From contig NZ_SWDW01000008.1 in the NCBI RefSeq assembly GCF_004919045.1, forward strand, positions 62,001-126,000: 64,000 nucleotides of DNA. The letters are read 5' to 3'. Position 1 is the stretch's first letter. The number at the start of each line of letters is the position of its first letter. The stretch comes from Sinomonas albida. Lineage in GTDB: Bacteria > Actinomycetota > Actinomycetes > Actinomycetales > Micrococcaceae. Below, piece by piece: positions 23,916-32,642 of the stretch. A program made the translations under genes and the position numbers. The notes under the pieces are model-generated. The model made no database searches and had not been told where the DNA came from. It saw only the letters and a list, made by a program, of their open reading frames with translations.

Positions 23916-25088
23916 ATGACTGAATCGAAGGCGCTGCGAGTCGGGATGGTCGGGTACGCCTTCATGGGGGCGGCCCATTCGCACGCGTGGCGCACGGCGC
24001 CCCGGTTCTTCGACCTCCCGCTGGCCCCGGAGCTCACCGCCGTAGCCGGCCGGGACCCGGAGCGGGTGGCCGCGGCCGCGGCGAAGTTGGGCTGGGCCTC
24101 AGCGGAGACGGACTGGCGGCGCCTGATCGAGCGTGACGACATCGATCTGATCGACATCTGCACCCCCGGCGACACGCACGCGGAGATCGCGATCGCCGCA
24201 CTCGAGGCGGGCAAGCATGTGCTGTGCGAGAAGCCGCTCGCGAACTCGGTCGCGGAGGCCGAGCGGATGGCCGTGGCCGCGGATGCCGCGGCGGCGCGGG
24301 GCGTCGCCTCGATGTGCGGGTTCTCCTACCGCAGGACACCGGCGCTGGCGCTCGCGAAGCGCCTCGTGGACTCGGGCGCGCTGGGGTCGATCCGCCACGT
24401 CCGCGCGCAGTACCTCCAGGACTGGCTCACGGATGAGAACGCCCCGCTGACGTGGCGCCTCGACAAGTCGAAGTCGGGCTCGGGCTCGCTCGGGGACATC
24501 GGCGCGCACATCATCGACGCCGCGCAGTGGATCAGCGGGCAGAGCATCGGCGGGGTCTCGGCGCTGCTCGAGACGTTCGTGAAGGAGCGGCCGAAGGGCG
24601 GGGACTTCGTGGGCCTGGGCGGGCGCGGCGGGGCCGAGGCGGCCAAGGGGCCCGTGACGGTCGACGACGCCGCGATCTTCAGCGCGAGGCTCGACGGCGG
24701 CGCGGTCGGCGTGTTCGAGGCGACGCGGTTCGCGCTGGGCCGGAAGAACGCGATGCGGCTCGAGCTCAACGGCTCGAAGGCCTCGCTCGCGTTCGACTTC
24801 GAGGACATGAACTCGCTCTGGTTCTATGACTCAGCGGACGAGCCGAATGCGGGATTCCGCAAGATCCAGGTGACGGAGCCCGAGCACCCCTACACGGGCC
24901 ACTGGTGGCCCGTGGGCCACGGGCTCGGCTACGAGCACGCCTTCACCCACCAGGTGGTGGACCTCGTGGAGGCGATCGCGGCAGGGAACCAGCCCGCGCC
25001 GTCGTTCGCGGACGCGCTCCAGGTGCAGCGCGTCCTCGCAGCCGTCGAGGCGAGCGCCGCGGACGACAGCCGCTGGACGAAGGTCTAG
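23916..25088 (+). CDS. Gfo/Idh/MocA-family NAD(P)-dependent sugar oxidoreductase
   Basis: 390 residues: N-terminal Rossmann domain (VGMVGYAFMGAAHSHAW, about residues 9-25; IDICTPGDTHAEIA; catalytic-dyad EKPLANS with the Lys near residue 108) and a C-terminal beta-sheet domain with GSGSLGDIGAHIIDAAQW carrying the Asp/His pair. Such enzymes oxidise or reduce a hydroxyl of a sugar, inositol or glycoside. AAAGGA precedes the ATG. First gene of a four-gene unit with a sugar isomerase, ThuA and a second Gfo/Idh enzyme; oxidation of a glycoside at C3 is a reasonable but unproven idea. Confidence 0.9.
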   Translation: MTESKALRVGMVGYAFMGAAHSHAWRTAPRFFDLPLAPELTAVAGRDPERVAAAAAKLGWASAETDWRRLIERDDIDLIDICTPGDTHAEIAIAALEAGKHVLCEKPLANSVAEAERMAVAADAAAARGVASMCGFSYRRTPALALAKRLVDSGALGSIRHVRAQYLQDWLTDENAPLTWRLDKSKSGSGSLGDIGAHIIDAAQWISGQSIGGVSALLETFVKERPKGGDFVGLGGRGGAEAAKGPVTVDDAAIFSARLDGGAVGVFEATRFALGRKNAMRLELNGSKASLAFDFEDMNSLWFYDSADEPNAGFRKIQVTEPEHPYTGHWWPVGHGLGYEHAFTHQVVDLVEAIAAGNQPAPSFADALQVQRVLAAVEASAADDSRWTKV

Positions 25089-25123
25089 GCCCCCCGGGGT
25101 CGAGGAAGGACTGAGGAGGAAGC

Positions 25124-26134
25124 ATGGCACGACCAATCACATTGTTCACGGGCCAGTGGGCCGATCTGCCGTTCGAGGAGGTCGCGCGGCTCGCCGGAGA
25201 GTGGGGCTTCGACGGGCTCGAGATCGCCTGCTGGGGCGACCACCTGGACCCGGTCCGGGCCGCGGAGGACGACGCATATCTCGAGGACCGGCTCGACATC
25301 CTCAAGCGCAACGGCCTCGAGGTCTTCGCGATCGCGAACCACCTCACCGGGCAGGCGGTGTGCGACGACCCGATCGACGCCCGCCACGAGGGCATCCTCG
25401 CCCCCGAGGTGTGGGGCGACGGCGACGCCGAGGGTGTCCGCCAGCGCGCGGCCGAGGTCATGAAGGCCACGGCGCGCACTGCGGCGCGGCTGGGCGTCAA
25501 GACCGTCACGGGGTTCACGGGCTCTTCGATCTGGAAGGCCGTGGCCATGTTCCCGCCGGTGCCGGACGGGATGATCGAGGCCGGCTACCAGGACTTCGCG
25601 GACCGGTGGAACCCGATCATGGACGTCTTCGACGAGGTCGGCGTCCGGTTCGCGCTCGAGGTCCACCCGTCCGAGATCGCGTACGACTACTGGACGGCCA
25701 AGCGGACCCTCGAGGCGATCGGCCACCGGGACTCGTTCGGGCTGAACTTCGACCCCTCGCACTTCATCTGGCAGGACCTCGACCCGGTCATGTTCCTGCA
25801 GGACTTCGCGGACAAGATCTTCCACGTCCACGTCAAGGAGTCCATCCGCCAGCTCAACGGGCGCAACGGCCGGCTCGGCTCGCATCTCGCATGGGCGGAC
25901 CCGCGCCGGGGCTGGGACTTCGTCACGGCGGGGCACGGGCATGTGCAGTGGGAGCCGATCTTCCGCACCCTCAACGCGATCGGCTACGAGGGGCCCACGA
26001 GCATCGAGTGGGAGGACGCCGGCATGGACCGCCTGGTCGGCGCGCCGCAGGCGCTCGAGCTCGTGAAGGGCCTGGCCCGGATCTCCCCGCCCGCCGCGGC
26101 GTTCGACGCCGCCTTCAGCAGCCGCCCGCTTTAG
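25124..26134 (+). CDS. Sugar phosphate isomerase/epimerase-family TIM-barrel protein
   Basis: 336-residue xylose-isomerase-like TIM barrel with metal-site residues in [13 protein letters not shown] (Glu and His, about residues 171-183), [10 protein letters not shown] (Asp, His, about 206-215), FHVHVKES (His, about 232-239) and SIEWED (Glu). The strong GAGGAGG site precedes the ATG. The family includes isomerases, epimerases, and lyases or hydratases acting on 3-keto sugars; the flanking Gfo/Idh and ThuA genes make the last group attractive. The substrate cannot be read from sequence. Confidence 0.85.
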   Translation: MARPITLFTGQWADLPFEEVARLAGEWGFDGLEIACWGDHLDPVRAAEDDAYLEDRLDILKRNGLEVFAIANHLTGQAVCDDPIDARHEGILAPEVWGDGDAEGVRQRAAEVMKATARTAARLGVKTVTGFTGSSIWKAVAMFPPVPDGMIEAGYQDFADRWNPIMDVFDEVGVRFALEVHPSEIAYDYWTAKRTLEAIGHRDSFGLNFDPSHFIWQDLDPVMFLQDFADKIFHVHVKESIRQLNGRNGRLGSHLAWADPRRGWDFVTAGHGHVQWEPIFRTLNAIGYEGPTSIEWEDAGMDRLVGAPQALELVKGLARISPPAAAFDAAFSSRPL

Positions 26135-26166
26135 AACCCACCACCCTTACCAAGCAAAGGAAACCT

Positions 26167-26865
26167 GTGACGACGACCAAGAGCGCACTCGTGGTGCGTG
26201 GGGGCTGGGACGGCCATCAGCCCATCGAGGCCACGGACCTGTTCATCCCCTACTTGAAGGCCAACGGCTACGAGGTGCGGATCGAGGAATCGCCGAAGGT
26301 CTACGCCGACGCCGAGTACATGGCGACCGTGGACCTTGTGGTGCAGTGCATGACGATGTCCACGATCGAGAAGGACGAGTTCGAAGGCCTGCGCACCGCC
26401 GTCGAGAACGGGACGGGCTTGGCGGGCTGGCACGGCGGGATCGCGGACTCGTACCGGAACACCTCGGACTACCTCCACCTCATCGGCGGGCAGTTCGCCT
26501 GCCACCCGGGCAAGCACCCGGACGAGCGGATCGGCGAGCAGTCGGACAACTACGTCCCGTACACCGTGAACATGCTTCCCGCCGCGGCCTCGCACCCGAT
26601 CACGGAGGGCATCTCCGACTTCGACCTCGTGACCGAGCAGTACTGGGTCCTGGCCGACGACTACATCGACGTCCTTGCGACCACGACCCAGAAGGTCCGC
26701 GAGTGGGACCCGTGGCACCGCGAGGTGACCTCGCCGGCCATCTGGACCCGGCAGTGGGGCAAGGGCCGCATCTTCGTGTGCACCCCCGGCCACCGGGTCG
26801 AAATCCTTCAGGACGCCAACGTCCGCACGATCGTCGAAAGGGGCCTGCTGTGGGCAAGCCGGTAG
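26167..26865 (+). CDS. ThuA-like domain protein
   Basis: A 232-residue class I glutamine-amidotransferase-like fold of the ThuA type. It shows LVVRGGWDGHQP at the start, DLVVQCMTM, the GLAGWHGGIAD loop (about residue 83) and GKGRIFVCTPGHR with the conserved C-terminal His. In rhizobia ThuA acts with the Gfo/Idh enzyme ThuB on trehalose and related disaccharides (3-keto derivatives). GTG at 26167 follows AAAGGAAA. It overlaps the next gene by 16 nt, so the two are translated together. Confidence 0.88.
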   Translation: MTTTKSALVVRGGWDGHQPIEATDLFIPYLKANGYEVRIEESPKVYADAEYMATVDLVVQCMTMSTIEKDEFEGLRTAVENGTGLAGWHGGIADSYRNTSDYLHLIGGQFACHPGKHPDERIGEQSDNYVPYTVNMLPAAASHPITEGISDFDLVTEQYWVLADDYIDVLATTTQKVREWDPWHREVTSPAIWTRQWGKGRIFVCTPGHRVEILQDANVRTIVERGLLWASR

Positions 26866-28016
26866 GTGGCGGGGGCCCGGTTGGGGCTCCCAGCCCGATG
26901 CGCATTGGAATCGTCGGGTGCGGGAAGATCGTGGGCCAGTACCTCGAGAGCTTCCGCCGGCTCGAGGACGTGCGGCTCGTTGCGGTCGCGGACCTCGACA
27001 TGGAGCGGGCGCGGGCGGTCGCCTCTGAGTGGAACGACGGCGGGGCGGGCCAGGCCGCGGCCGACGACGGCGCGAGCGTCCGCGCGCTGAGCGTCGAGGA
27101 GCTCCTCGCCGCCGACGACGTCGACCTCGTCCTGAATCTGACCATCCCCGCCGCGCATGCCGAGGTCGCACTCGCGGCGATCGCGGCCGGGAAGGCGGTC
27201 TACGGCGAGAAGCCCCTCGCCGCTACGACTGCGGAGGCCCGGCGGGTGCTGGACGCGGCACGGGAGGCGGGCGTCGTCGTCGGCTGCGCGCCGGACACCG
27301 TGCTCGGCACGGGCATCCAGACCGCGCGCAAGGCGATCGACGACGGCCTCATCGGGGCGCCCGTCGCGGCGACGGCGACGATGGTCACCCCTGGGCACGA
27401 GCGCTGGCACCCGAACCCGGACTTCTACTACCAGCCCGGCGGCGGACCGCTCCTGGACATGGGCCCGTACTACGTCTCGGCGCTCGTGACGCTGCTCGGC
27501 CCGGTCGTCTCGGTAGTCGGGGCGGCGAGCCACACGCGTCCCGAGCGGGTCATCGGCTCGGGTCCACGCGCGGGGGAATCGTTCCCCGTGGCGATCGACA
27601 CGCACGTCACAGGCGTCCTCGTGCACGAGTCTGGCGCGCTCTCGACGCTCGTCATGAGCTTCGACGCCGTCGCGACGCACTCGTCCAACATCGAGGTCCA
27701 CGGCCCCCAGGGAACGCTCGCGGTCCCGGATCCCAACCACTTCGACGGCGAGACGCGACTGTTCCGCCTCGGCGGCACGGAATGGGAGACGCTGCCGGTC
27801 TCGGCCGGCTACGCCGGGTCCGGTCGCGGCTTCGGGATCGCGGACCTCGCGTCCACTCCGGCGGGGGAGGAACCCCGTGCCGGCGGCGCCCTGGCCTTCC
27901 ACGTCCTCGACGTCATGGAGTCGCTCCTCGACGCCGCGCACAGCGGCAAGGCCGTGGCCGTCGCGAGCCGCGCAGAGCGGCCCAGCGCGGTCCCGCTCAC
28001 GGGTCACGAGGGCTGA
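26850..28016 (+). CDS. Second Gfo/Idh/MocA-family oxidoreductase (ThuB-like position)
   Basis: About 388 residues with MRIGIVGCGKIVGQYLESF (Rossmann motif), LVLNLTIPAAHAEVA, GEKPLAAT with the catalytic Lys (about residue 122), and the C-terminal domain with GGGPLLDMGPYYVSALVTLLG carrying Asp and Tyr/His-equivalent residues. GTG at 26850 has GAAAGGGG in front and overlaps thuA; ATG at 26898 is a shorter alternative that starts exactly at the Rossmann strand. Last gene of the LacI-controlled unit. Confidence 0.88.
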   Translation: MGKPVGGGGPVGAPSPMRIGIVGCGKIVGQYLESFRRLEDVRLVAVADLDMERARAVASEWNDGGAGQAAADDGASVRALSVEELLAADDVDLVLNLTIPAAHAEVALAAIAAGKAVYGEKPLAATTAEARRVLDAAREAGVVVGCAPDTVLGTGIQTARKAIDDGLIGAPVAATATMVTPGHERWHPNPDFYYQPGGGPLLDMGPYYVSALVTLLGPVVSVVGAASHTRPERVIGSGPRAGESFPVAIDTHVTGVLVHESGALSTLVMSFDAVATHSSNIEVHGPQGTLAVPDPNHFDGETRLFRLGGTEWETLPVSAGYAGSGRGFGIADLASTPAGEEPRAGGALAFHVLDVMESLLDAAHSGKAVAVASRAERPSAVPLTGHEG

Positions 28017-28056
28017 ATGCCGATGGAACGAGAACTTCGTGACGTTGAGTTTTCAT

Positions 28057-28092
28057 CTTTTGCTTGCACATCGTCAAAAGTCCTTCTAGGCT
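28057..28092 (+). promoter_or_regulatory. Promoter with overlapping inverted repeat before the ABC importer
   Basis: TTGCAC (28064-28069), 17 bp, TAGGCT (28087-28092) make a good housekeeping promoter. CTTTTG (28057-28062) and CAAAAG (28075-28080) form an inverted repeat straddling the -35 box, a likely operator. The 315-bp gene-free stretch 28017-28331 contains this, a short leader frame at 28155-28220 and the ribosome site of the binding-protein gene. Confidence 0.6.
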
Positions 28093-28154
28093 CGCATGTG
28101 AGACAGCTCACCAGGCGTCCCTCTCCTTCGTCAGCGACCGAGAGGACACCGCCC

Positions 28155-28220
28155 ATGCCGTATTCCGTTCAGCTCCCTAACGTCCGCACCCGGCTGAAAG
28201 GTGAAAAGCCTACGACTTAG
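28155..28220 (+). CDS. Possible 21-residue leader peptide upstream of the ABC importer
   Basis: ATG at 28155 with GAGAGGAC 7-8 nt upstream opens a 21-codon frame ending TAG at 28218, inside the leader between the promoter at 28064-28092 and the binding-protein gene. The peptide is basic (RTRLKGEK) and has no recognised attenuation run. It may be a translated upstream frame affecting expression, or chance. Confidence 0.3.
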   Translation: MPYSVQLPNVRTRLKGEKPTT

Positions 28221-28331
28221 ACCTTCTCGCCCGGCTCTTTTTATATTCAGCGCATCGGAGCGCTTTCTAAATCTCAATGAGGAGTACGGAATCCGCGGCT
28301 CGGCCGCCGATTCCATCAGAAGGAGTCATCA

Positions 28332-29654
28332 ATGAATGGCAATTCGTCCATCAACACGAAGTTCAGCCGCCGCGGCTTCCTTGGCCTGGCCGGCGCCGCG
28401 GCCTCGATCCCGCTCCTGGCGGCGTGCAGCGGCGGATCCGGCGGAGGCGGCGGCAACAAGCCGATCAAGTTCTGGAACATGCCGTGGGGCAACACGGCCT
28501 TCAACCCGCTCGACCAGAAGATCACCGAGGCGTACAAGCCGGCCAACGGTCTGCCGTCGGCGGCCTATCAGGAGATCCAGTGGGCGAACTTCACCCAGAC
28601 GTTCTCCTCTGCGGTAGCTTCCAACACCGGTCCGGCCGTGAGCTCGGGCGGTGGAACGCAGGCGTTCCAGTTCGAGTCGCAGGGCGCCATCGCGTACGCG
28701 GACAACCTGCTCAACAGCTGGAAGAACAACGGGCTGTACAACGACTTCCTGCCCGGCCTCCTCGATGCGATGAAGGTTCCGAAGGGCTACGCGGCCGTTC
28801 CGTACAACCTCGACATGCGCGTGCTGTGGTACAGCAAGCCGCTGCTTGACCAGGCCGGCGCGAAGGTGCCGACTGACTGGCAGTCGTACCTCGACGCCTG
28901 TGCCGCTCTCAAGAAGATCGGCGTGTACGGGTATGGCACGGCCGCCGGCGCTGGAGCCTTTACCGGTGGCCACATCCTCGTGAGCTGGATGATCAACAAC
29001 GGCGGCGGCCTCTTCGATGAGAAGCAGCAGCCGAACTGTGTCACCCAGGAGAACATCGACGCGATGAACTTTGTGCTCGAGCTCGTCTCCAAGGGCTACA
29101 TCGATCCGGCGAGCCCCACCTACACGAGCGCCAACGCGCAGGCACAGTGGAAGGCGAAGAAGTACGGCATGGGCTTCGACACGGCCGGCCTCGCGCAGAA
29201 CGTGGGAGGGGATGCCCTCAACGATCTCGCCGTCGCCAGCCCGCTCACGAGCCCCAACGGGAAGAAGGGCGCTCTGTTCTTCCCGAACAACATCATGATG
29301 TACAAGAACACCCCCAGCCAGGAAGGCTCCGAGGCGTTCCTCACGTACTACTACCAGAACATGACGCCGCTCTGGACCCAGGCCACCGGCATTGGGCTCC
29401 CGCCGCTGAAGTCGATCACGCAGACCAAGGAGTTCCAGGCGAACGCCAACAACGTCAAGGTGATCAACGAGTGGCAGCCCATTGCCAAGACCTGGGCCGC
29501 CCCCGGCGGCACTGCGCTGTTCCTCGGAGTCACCACGGTTGACGGCACCCCGGCGATGGACACCTTCACCCAGTCGATCCTGGGTGGAAAGACCGATGCC
29601 AAGTCGGCCCTGACGACTCTTCAGAACTCCATCAAGGCGAATCTGAAGTCATAG
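28332..29654 (+). CDS. Sugar ABC transporter substrate-binding lipoprotein
   Basis: 440-residue family 1 (CUT1-like) solute-binding protein. The N-terminus has a twin-arginine motif SRRGFLGLAG followed by lipobox LLAAC (Cys near residue 32) and a Gly-rich linker, then PIKFWNMPWGNTAFNPLDQK. Body motifs include VPYNLDMRVLWYSKPLLDQAG (about residues 155-175). GAAGGAG precedes the ATG. With the two permeases downstream it forms an importer lacking its own ATPase, as is usual for actinobacteria that share MsiK. Likely substrate: the sugar processed by the preceding Gfo/Idh-ThuA unit. Confidence 0.92.
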   Translation: MNGNSSINTKFSRRGFLGLAGAAASIPLLAACSGGSGGGGGNKPIKFWNMPWGNTAFNPLDQKITEAYKPANGLPSAAYQEIQWANFTQTFSSAVASNTGPAVSSGGGTQAFQFESQGAIAYADNLLNSWKNNGLYNDFLPGLLDAMKVPKGYAAVPYNLDMRVLWYSKPLLDQAGAKVPTDWQSYLDACAALKKIGVYGYGTAAGAGAFTGGHILVSWMINNGGGLFDEKQQPNCVTQENIDAMNFVLELVSKGYIDPASPTYTSANAQAQWKAKKYGMGFDTAGLAQNVGGDALNDLAVASPLTSPNGKKGALFFPNNIMMYKNTPSQEGSEAFLTYYYQNMTPLWTQATGIGLPPLKSITQTKEFQANANNVKVINEWQPIAKTWAAPGGTALFLGVTTVDGTPAMDTFTQSILGGKTDAKSALTTLQNSIKANLKS

Positions 29655-29724
29655 CACGACGAGCGGGTCTCCCGATCAGTTCGGGGGACCCGCCCGGCCT
29701 ATCGTCGCCAGAGAAAGAGAAGTA

Positions 29725-30699
29725 ATGTCGACAACCTCCATCGCCGACCGTATGGGTCGGGCGAAGCGCGGCGTCGGTGTCTCGGGCACCGGCCGTCAGG
29801 GCGGCCGGAGAAGGAATAAGAGTCTTCGCGCCAAGACGTGGACCTATATCATCTTCACGGCCCCGGCGCTGATCCTCCTGCTGCTGATCAACCTCTACCC
29901 GGTGATTTACGCGGCGTTTCAGTCACTGCGAAATGGCACCCTGATTGACGGGGGCGATTTCGTCGGGTTCACCAATTACGTCAACACCCTCGTCGCGGGC
30001 AACATGACGCCTGCCTTCTGGCAGGCGGCTCTGTTCACGCTGATCTTCACGCTCGTCGGTGTATTCGGCAGCTGGGCGGTCGGCCTCGTGCTCGCGCTGC
30101 TGCTGCGGACCCGCATACCAGCCCGTGGCCTTTTCAAAGTCCTTCTGCTGCTGCCCTGGATCGTGCCCGTCGTCGTGTCGGCGTTCTCGTGGAACTGGCT
30201 TGTGGCAACTCCGCAGAGCCCGTTCCCGATGCTTGCCCAGGCCCTCGGGCTCGGCAACGTGCTCTTCCTCGCGGATCCAACCCTTGCGAAGGTCACTGTC
30301 TGCGTCTTCAAGGTGTGGATCAGCTTCCCCTTCATGATGATGATGATGAGTTCCGCACTCGCGGCCGTGGACAACAACGTCTACGAGGCGGCGAAGGTCG
30401 ACGGCGCGGGCAGTTGGCAGGTGTTCAGGGAGATCACGCTTCCGCTCATCTCGCGCTCGACCTACATCAGCTGGATTCTGATGACCATCTTCTGCGTCAA
30501 TGATTTTCCGACGATCTTCCTGCTGACAGGCGGCGGACCCGTCGGCTCCACGACGTCGCTCGTGGTTCTCGCGTACCGAACGGTGTTCCAGGACTTCCAG
30601 GTCGGCCCGGGCGTTGCGATCGCCTTCATGACCACCGTTGTCCTGATTGTGGTCTCCGTAGTTCTTTACCGTCAGATCCGAAAGGCGAGCATCGAATGA
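29725..30699 (+). CDS. Sugar ABC transporter permease (MalF-like)
   Basis: 324 residues, basic cytoplasmic N-terminus of about 45 residues then six membrane segments beginning YIIFTAPALILLLLINLYPV. The EAA loop is NNVYEAAKVDGAGSWQVFREITLPLI (about residues 217-242). GAGAAAG precedes ATG 29725. It overlaps the second permease by 4 nt. Confidence 0.93.
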   Translation: MSTTSIADRMGRAKRGVGVSGTGRQGGRRRNKSLRAKTWTYIIFTAPALILLLLINLYPVIYAAFQSLRNGTLIDGGDFVGFTNYVNTLVAGNMTPAFWQAALFTLIFTLVGVFGSWAVGLVLALLLRTRIPARGLFKVLLLLPWIVPVVVSAFSWNWLVATPQSPFPMLAQALGLGNVLFLADPTLAKVTVCVFKVWISFPFMMMMMSSALAAVDNNVYEAAKVDGAGSWQVFREITLPLISRSTYISWILMTIFCVNDFPTIFLLTGGGPVGSTTSLVVLAYRTVFQDFQVGPGVAIAFMTTVVLIVVSVVLYRQIRKASIE

Positions 30700-31583
30700 G
30701 CGTCGAAACCGTACGTGCTTCGGCTCAGTCCGTCCCACGTGAGCCTGGTTCCCGGCGACGCGGAATGCAGGAAGCCGAGCTGCGCGGGCGCTGGTGGCGC
30801 TTTCTGCTCATCCTGATCATCACGGCAGTCGTCCTCGTGCCGATTGCGGCGATCTTCCTCCTGTCGCTGCAGCCTTCTCTCGGCAGCACCACGACGTCGC
30901 AGTACACGTTCGAGAACTTCACGAACATCTTCAGCCAAACGGGCGTGCTGACGTGGCTGAACAACAGCCTGCTGGTCACGGTCGTGACGGTAATCGTCTC
31001 GGTGGTCGTGGCAGCTCCCGCGGGCTACGTGCTTTCTCGGGGGCGCAACAAGCTCGTGTCCGGGTTCTCGCTCGTGCTGTTCATCGTGCAGTCCCTCCCC
31101 GTCGTCACCGCGGTCATCCCGCTGTTCATCCTCTTTGCGCAGCTCGGACTGGTCGACACCCTTCTCGGCATGATGATCATCTACGTCGGGGCGACCATGT
31201 CGGTGGCAATTTGGATGATGGCCGCCTACTACGACTCCATCCCGATCGCTTTGGAAGAGGCGGCCTGGATCGACGGCGCTTCGGTGGCGGGTGGCTTCGT
31301 CCGGGTGGTGCTGCGGAATTCGCTCCCGGGCATCCTGTCGACGGCGGTCTTCGCCTTCCTGTTGTCCTGGAACGACTATCTCGTGGCACTCGTGTTCCTG
31401 CGCTCGAGCGAGAACTACGTGTTCCCGGTTGGCCTGGAGACGTTCTTCCAGCAGAACGCCACTGCGTGGGGGCCGGTCGCGGCCTGCGCAGTGATCATGA
31501 TGCTTCCACCGATCATCATGTTCGCTGTCCTGAACAAGTACTTCAGCGTCGGCGGCATCGGCGGTTCCCTCGCGGGACGCTGA
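30696..31583 (+). CDS. Sugar ABC transporter permease (MalG-like)
   Basis: 295 residues, six membrane segments, with EAA loop EEAAWIDGASVAGGFVRVVL (about residues 187-206) and the MalG-type ending near FSVGGIGGSLAGR. Starts within the stop of the preceding permease (ATGA overlap), so stoichiometric expression is likely. No ATP-binding gene follows; two large hairpins close the operon. Confidence 0.93.
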   Translation: MSVETVRASAQSVPREPGSRRRGMQEAELRGRWWRFLLILIITAVVLVPIAAIFLLSLQPSLGSTTTSQYTFENFTNIFSQTGVLTWLNNSLLVTVVTVIVSVVVAAPAGYVLSRGRNKLVSGFSLVLFIVQSLPVVTAVIPLFILFAQLGLVDTLLGMMIIYVGATMSVAIWMMAAYYDSIPIALEEAAWIDGASVAGGFVRVVLRNSLPGILSTAVFAFLLSWNDYLVALVFLRSSENYVFPVGLETFFQQNATAWGPVAACAVIMMLPPIIMFAVLNKYFSVGGIGGSLAGR

Positions 31584-31617
31584 CGTCCGCGGGCGCCGCG
31601 GGCGCAGGAACAGCAGC

Positions 31618-31680
31618 AAAGCGTCGAGGTCTTCGGCTCGGGTGGCGAGGTAGCCGCCCGGTCGAGGACCTCGACGCTTT
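31618..31680 (+). terminator. Hairpin with perfect 14-bp stem and 35-nt loop after the ABC importer
   Basis: AAAGCGTCGAGGTC (31618-31631) is exactly complementary to 31667-31680, ending in CTTT. The loop is GC-rich with a smaller internal hairpin. It is the first of two consecutive structures after the permease stop at 31583. Confidence 0.6.
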
Positions 31681-31710
31681 GTGGATTCAGTGGGAGCTTA
31701 TGCCAGCCAG

Positions 31711-31750
31711 CAGGGCCCCGTCGGGCGGCTATCCGCCCGACGGGGCCCTG
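31711..31750. terminator. Perfect 18-bp hairpin, bidirectional terminator
   Basis: CAGGGCCCCGTCGGGCGG (31711-31728) pairs with 31733-31750 across the tetraloop CTAT. It lies between the ABC importer (plus) and the unknown gene ending at 31791 (minus), so it can serve both. Immediately downstream CTGCTGTCGAGGC is repeated in tandem. Confidence 0.75.
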
Positions 31751-31790
31751 CCTGCTGTCGAGGCCTGCTGTCGAGTACCGGGGCTCCTGT

Positions 31791-32642
31791 CTAGCTCAGA
31801 GCTGGGAGGAGGGAGGCATCTGCAGCGAAGTCGAGGAGGTCCTCGCACGACTGCCCGGCTTCGACGAGGGCGTGCAGCCGCCGCCAGAGGGCGCGGTGGG
31901 CCGTCTCCCACTGGGTCGGCAGGAGCGTCGCCCCGTCCGGCCCCGAGACGGTGACCTTGCCGGGCGCGGCCGTCCCGGCTCCGGGCAGGACGAGCGCCAC
32001 CGCCGTATGGGGCTTGATGATGCGCACGGTTGCCTGCGGGGGAGCGGCGTCCGTGAGGATGGCTCCGAGGCTCGCGCGGGCGCCGCTCGCGAGCTGCGCG
32101 AGCACGTCGTAACCGTGATTGTTCCATCGCGCGGGGGAGAGGCTCACCACCGGACCCACGGCCGCCCGGACGAGCGCCAGCTGGGCCAGAAGCACCTGGT
32201 CGAGGTCTGAGCCGACCGGTGCGTCGACGCGCGCCTCGACGAGGCTTTCCTCGTCGTCGTGGGCGGCGAAGTGCGGTGCCGCTGCCGCGACGGCGGGGTT
32301 CGGGGCCCACTCCGTGTCCAGGACGACGGGGACCCCCAGAGCCTTCGCGCGCTCCTGGAGTGCCGTCACGTCAGTTGCGGAGGGGCTGACGACGACGACG
32401 CCCCTCGCCCCCGCGGCGAGCGCCCCGAGCGCTTCCTCGGGCCAGCCCGCGATGCCCGCGATCGCGACGAGGGCGGCAGCGCCGCCGTCGGGCGCTGCCG
32501 CGCCGGTGGCCGCCCCGTCGTGGCCGGCCGCGGCGCCGCCGTCGAACGGGTGAAGCGAGACGGGCAGGGAGGCGACGACCTGGGCGACGCCGCCTGCGGC
32601 GTCGGCCTCGGGCGAGGACGTGACGGTGAGCTGCCGAGTCAT
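31791..32642 (-). CDS. Uncharacterised protein linked to a Gfo/Idh oxidoreductase
   Basis: 283 residues, Ala-rich, with two halves: a Rossmann-like N-terminal part (VAIAGIAGWPEEALGALAAGARGVVVVSP, residues about 60-90; VPVVLDTEW) and a C-terminal part with PVVSLSPARWNNHGYDVLAQL (about residue 165) and KPHTAVALVLPG. It resembles a degenerate NAD-binding oxidoreductase half. Start ATG at 32642 overlaps the preceding stop (ATGA). I do not recognise the family; co-translation with the Gfo/Idh enzyme suggests a partner subunit. Confidence 0.65.
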   Translation of the reverse strand: MTRQLTVTSSPEADAAGGVAQVVASLPVSLHPFDGGAAAGHDGAATGAAAPDGGAAALVAIAGIAGWPEEALGALAAGARGVVVVSPSATDVTALQERAKALGVPVVLDTEWAPNPAVAAAAPHFAAHDDEESLVEARVDAPVGSDLDQVLLAQLALVRAAVGPVVSLSPARWNNHGYDVLAQLASGARASLGAILTDAAPPQATVRIIKPHTAVALVLPGAGTAAPGKVTVSGPDGATLLPTQWETAHRALWRRLHALVEAGQSCEDLLDFAADASLLPALS

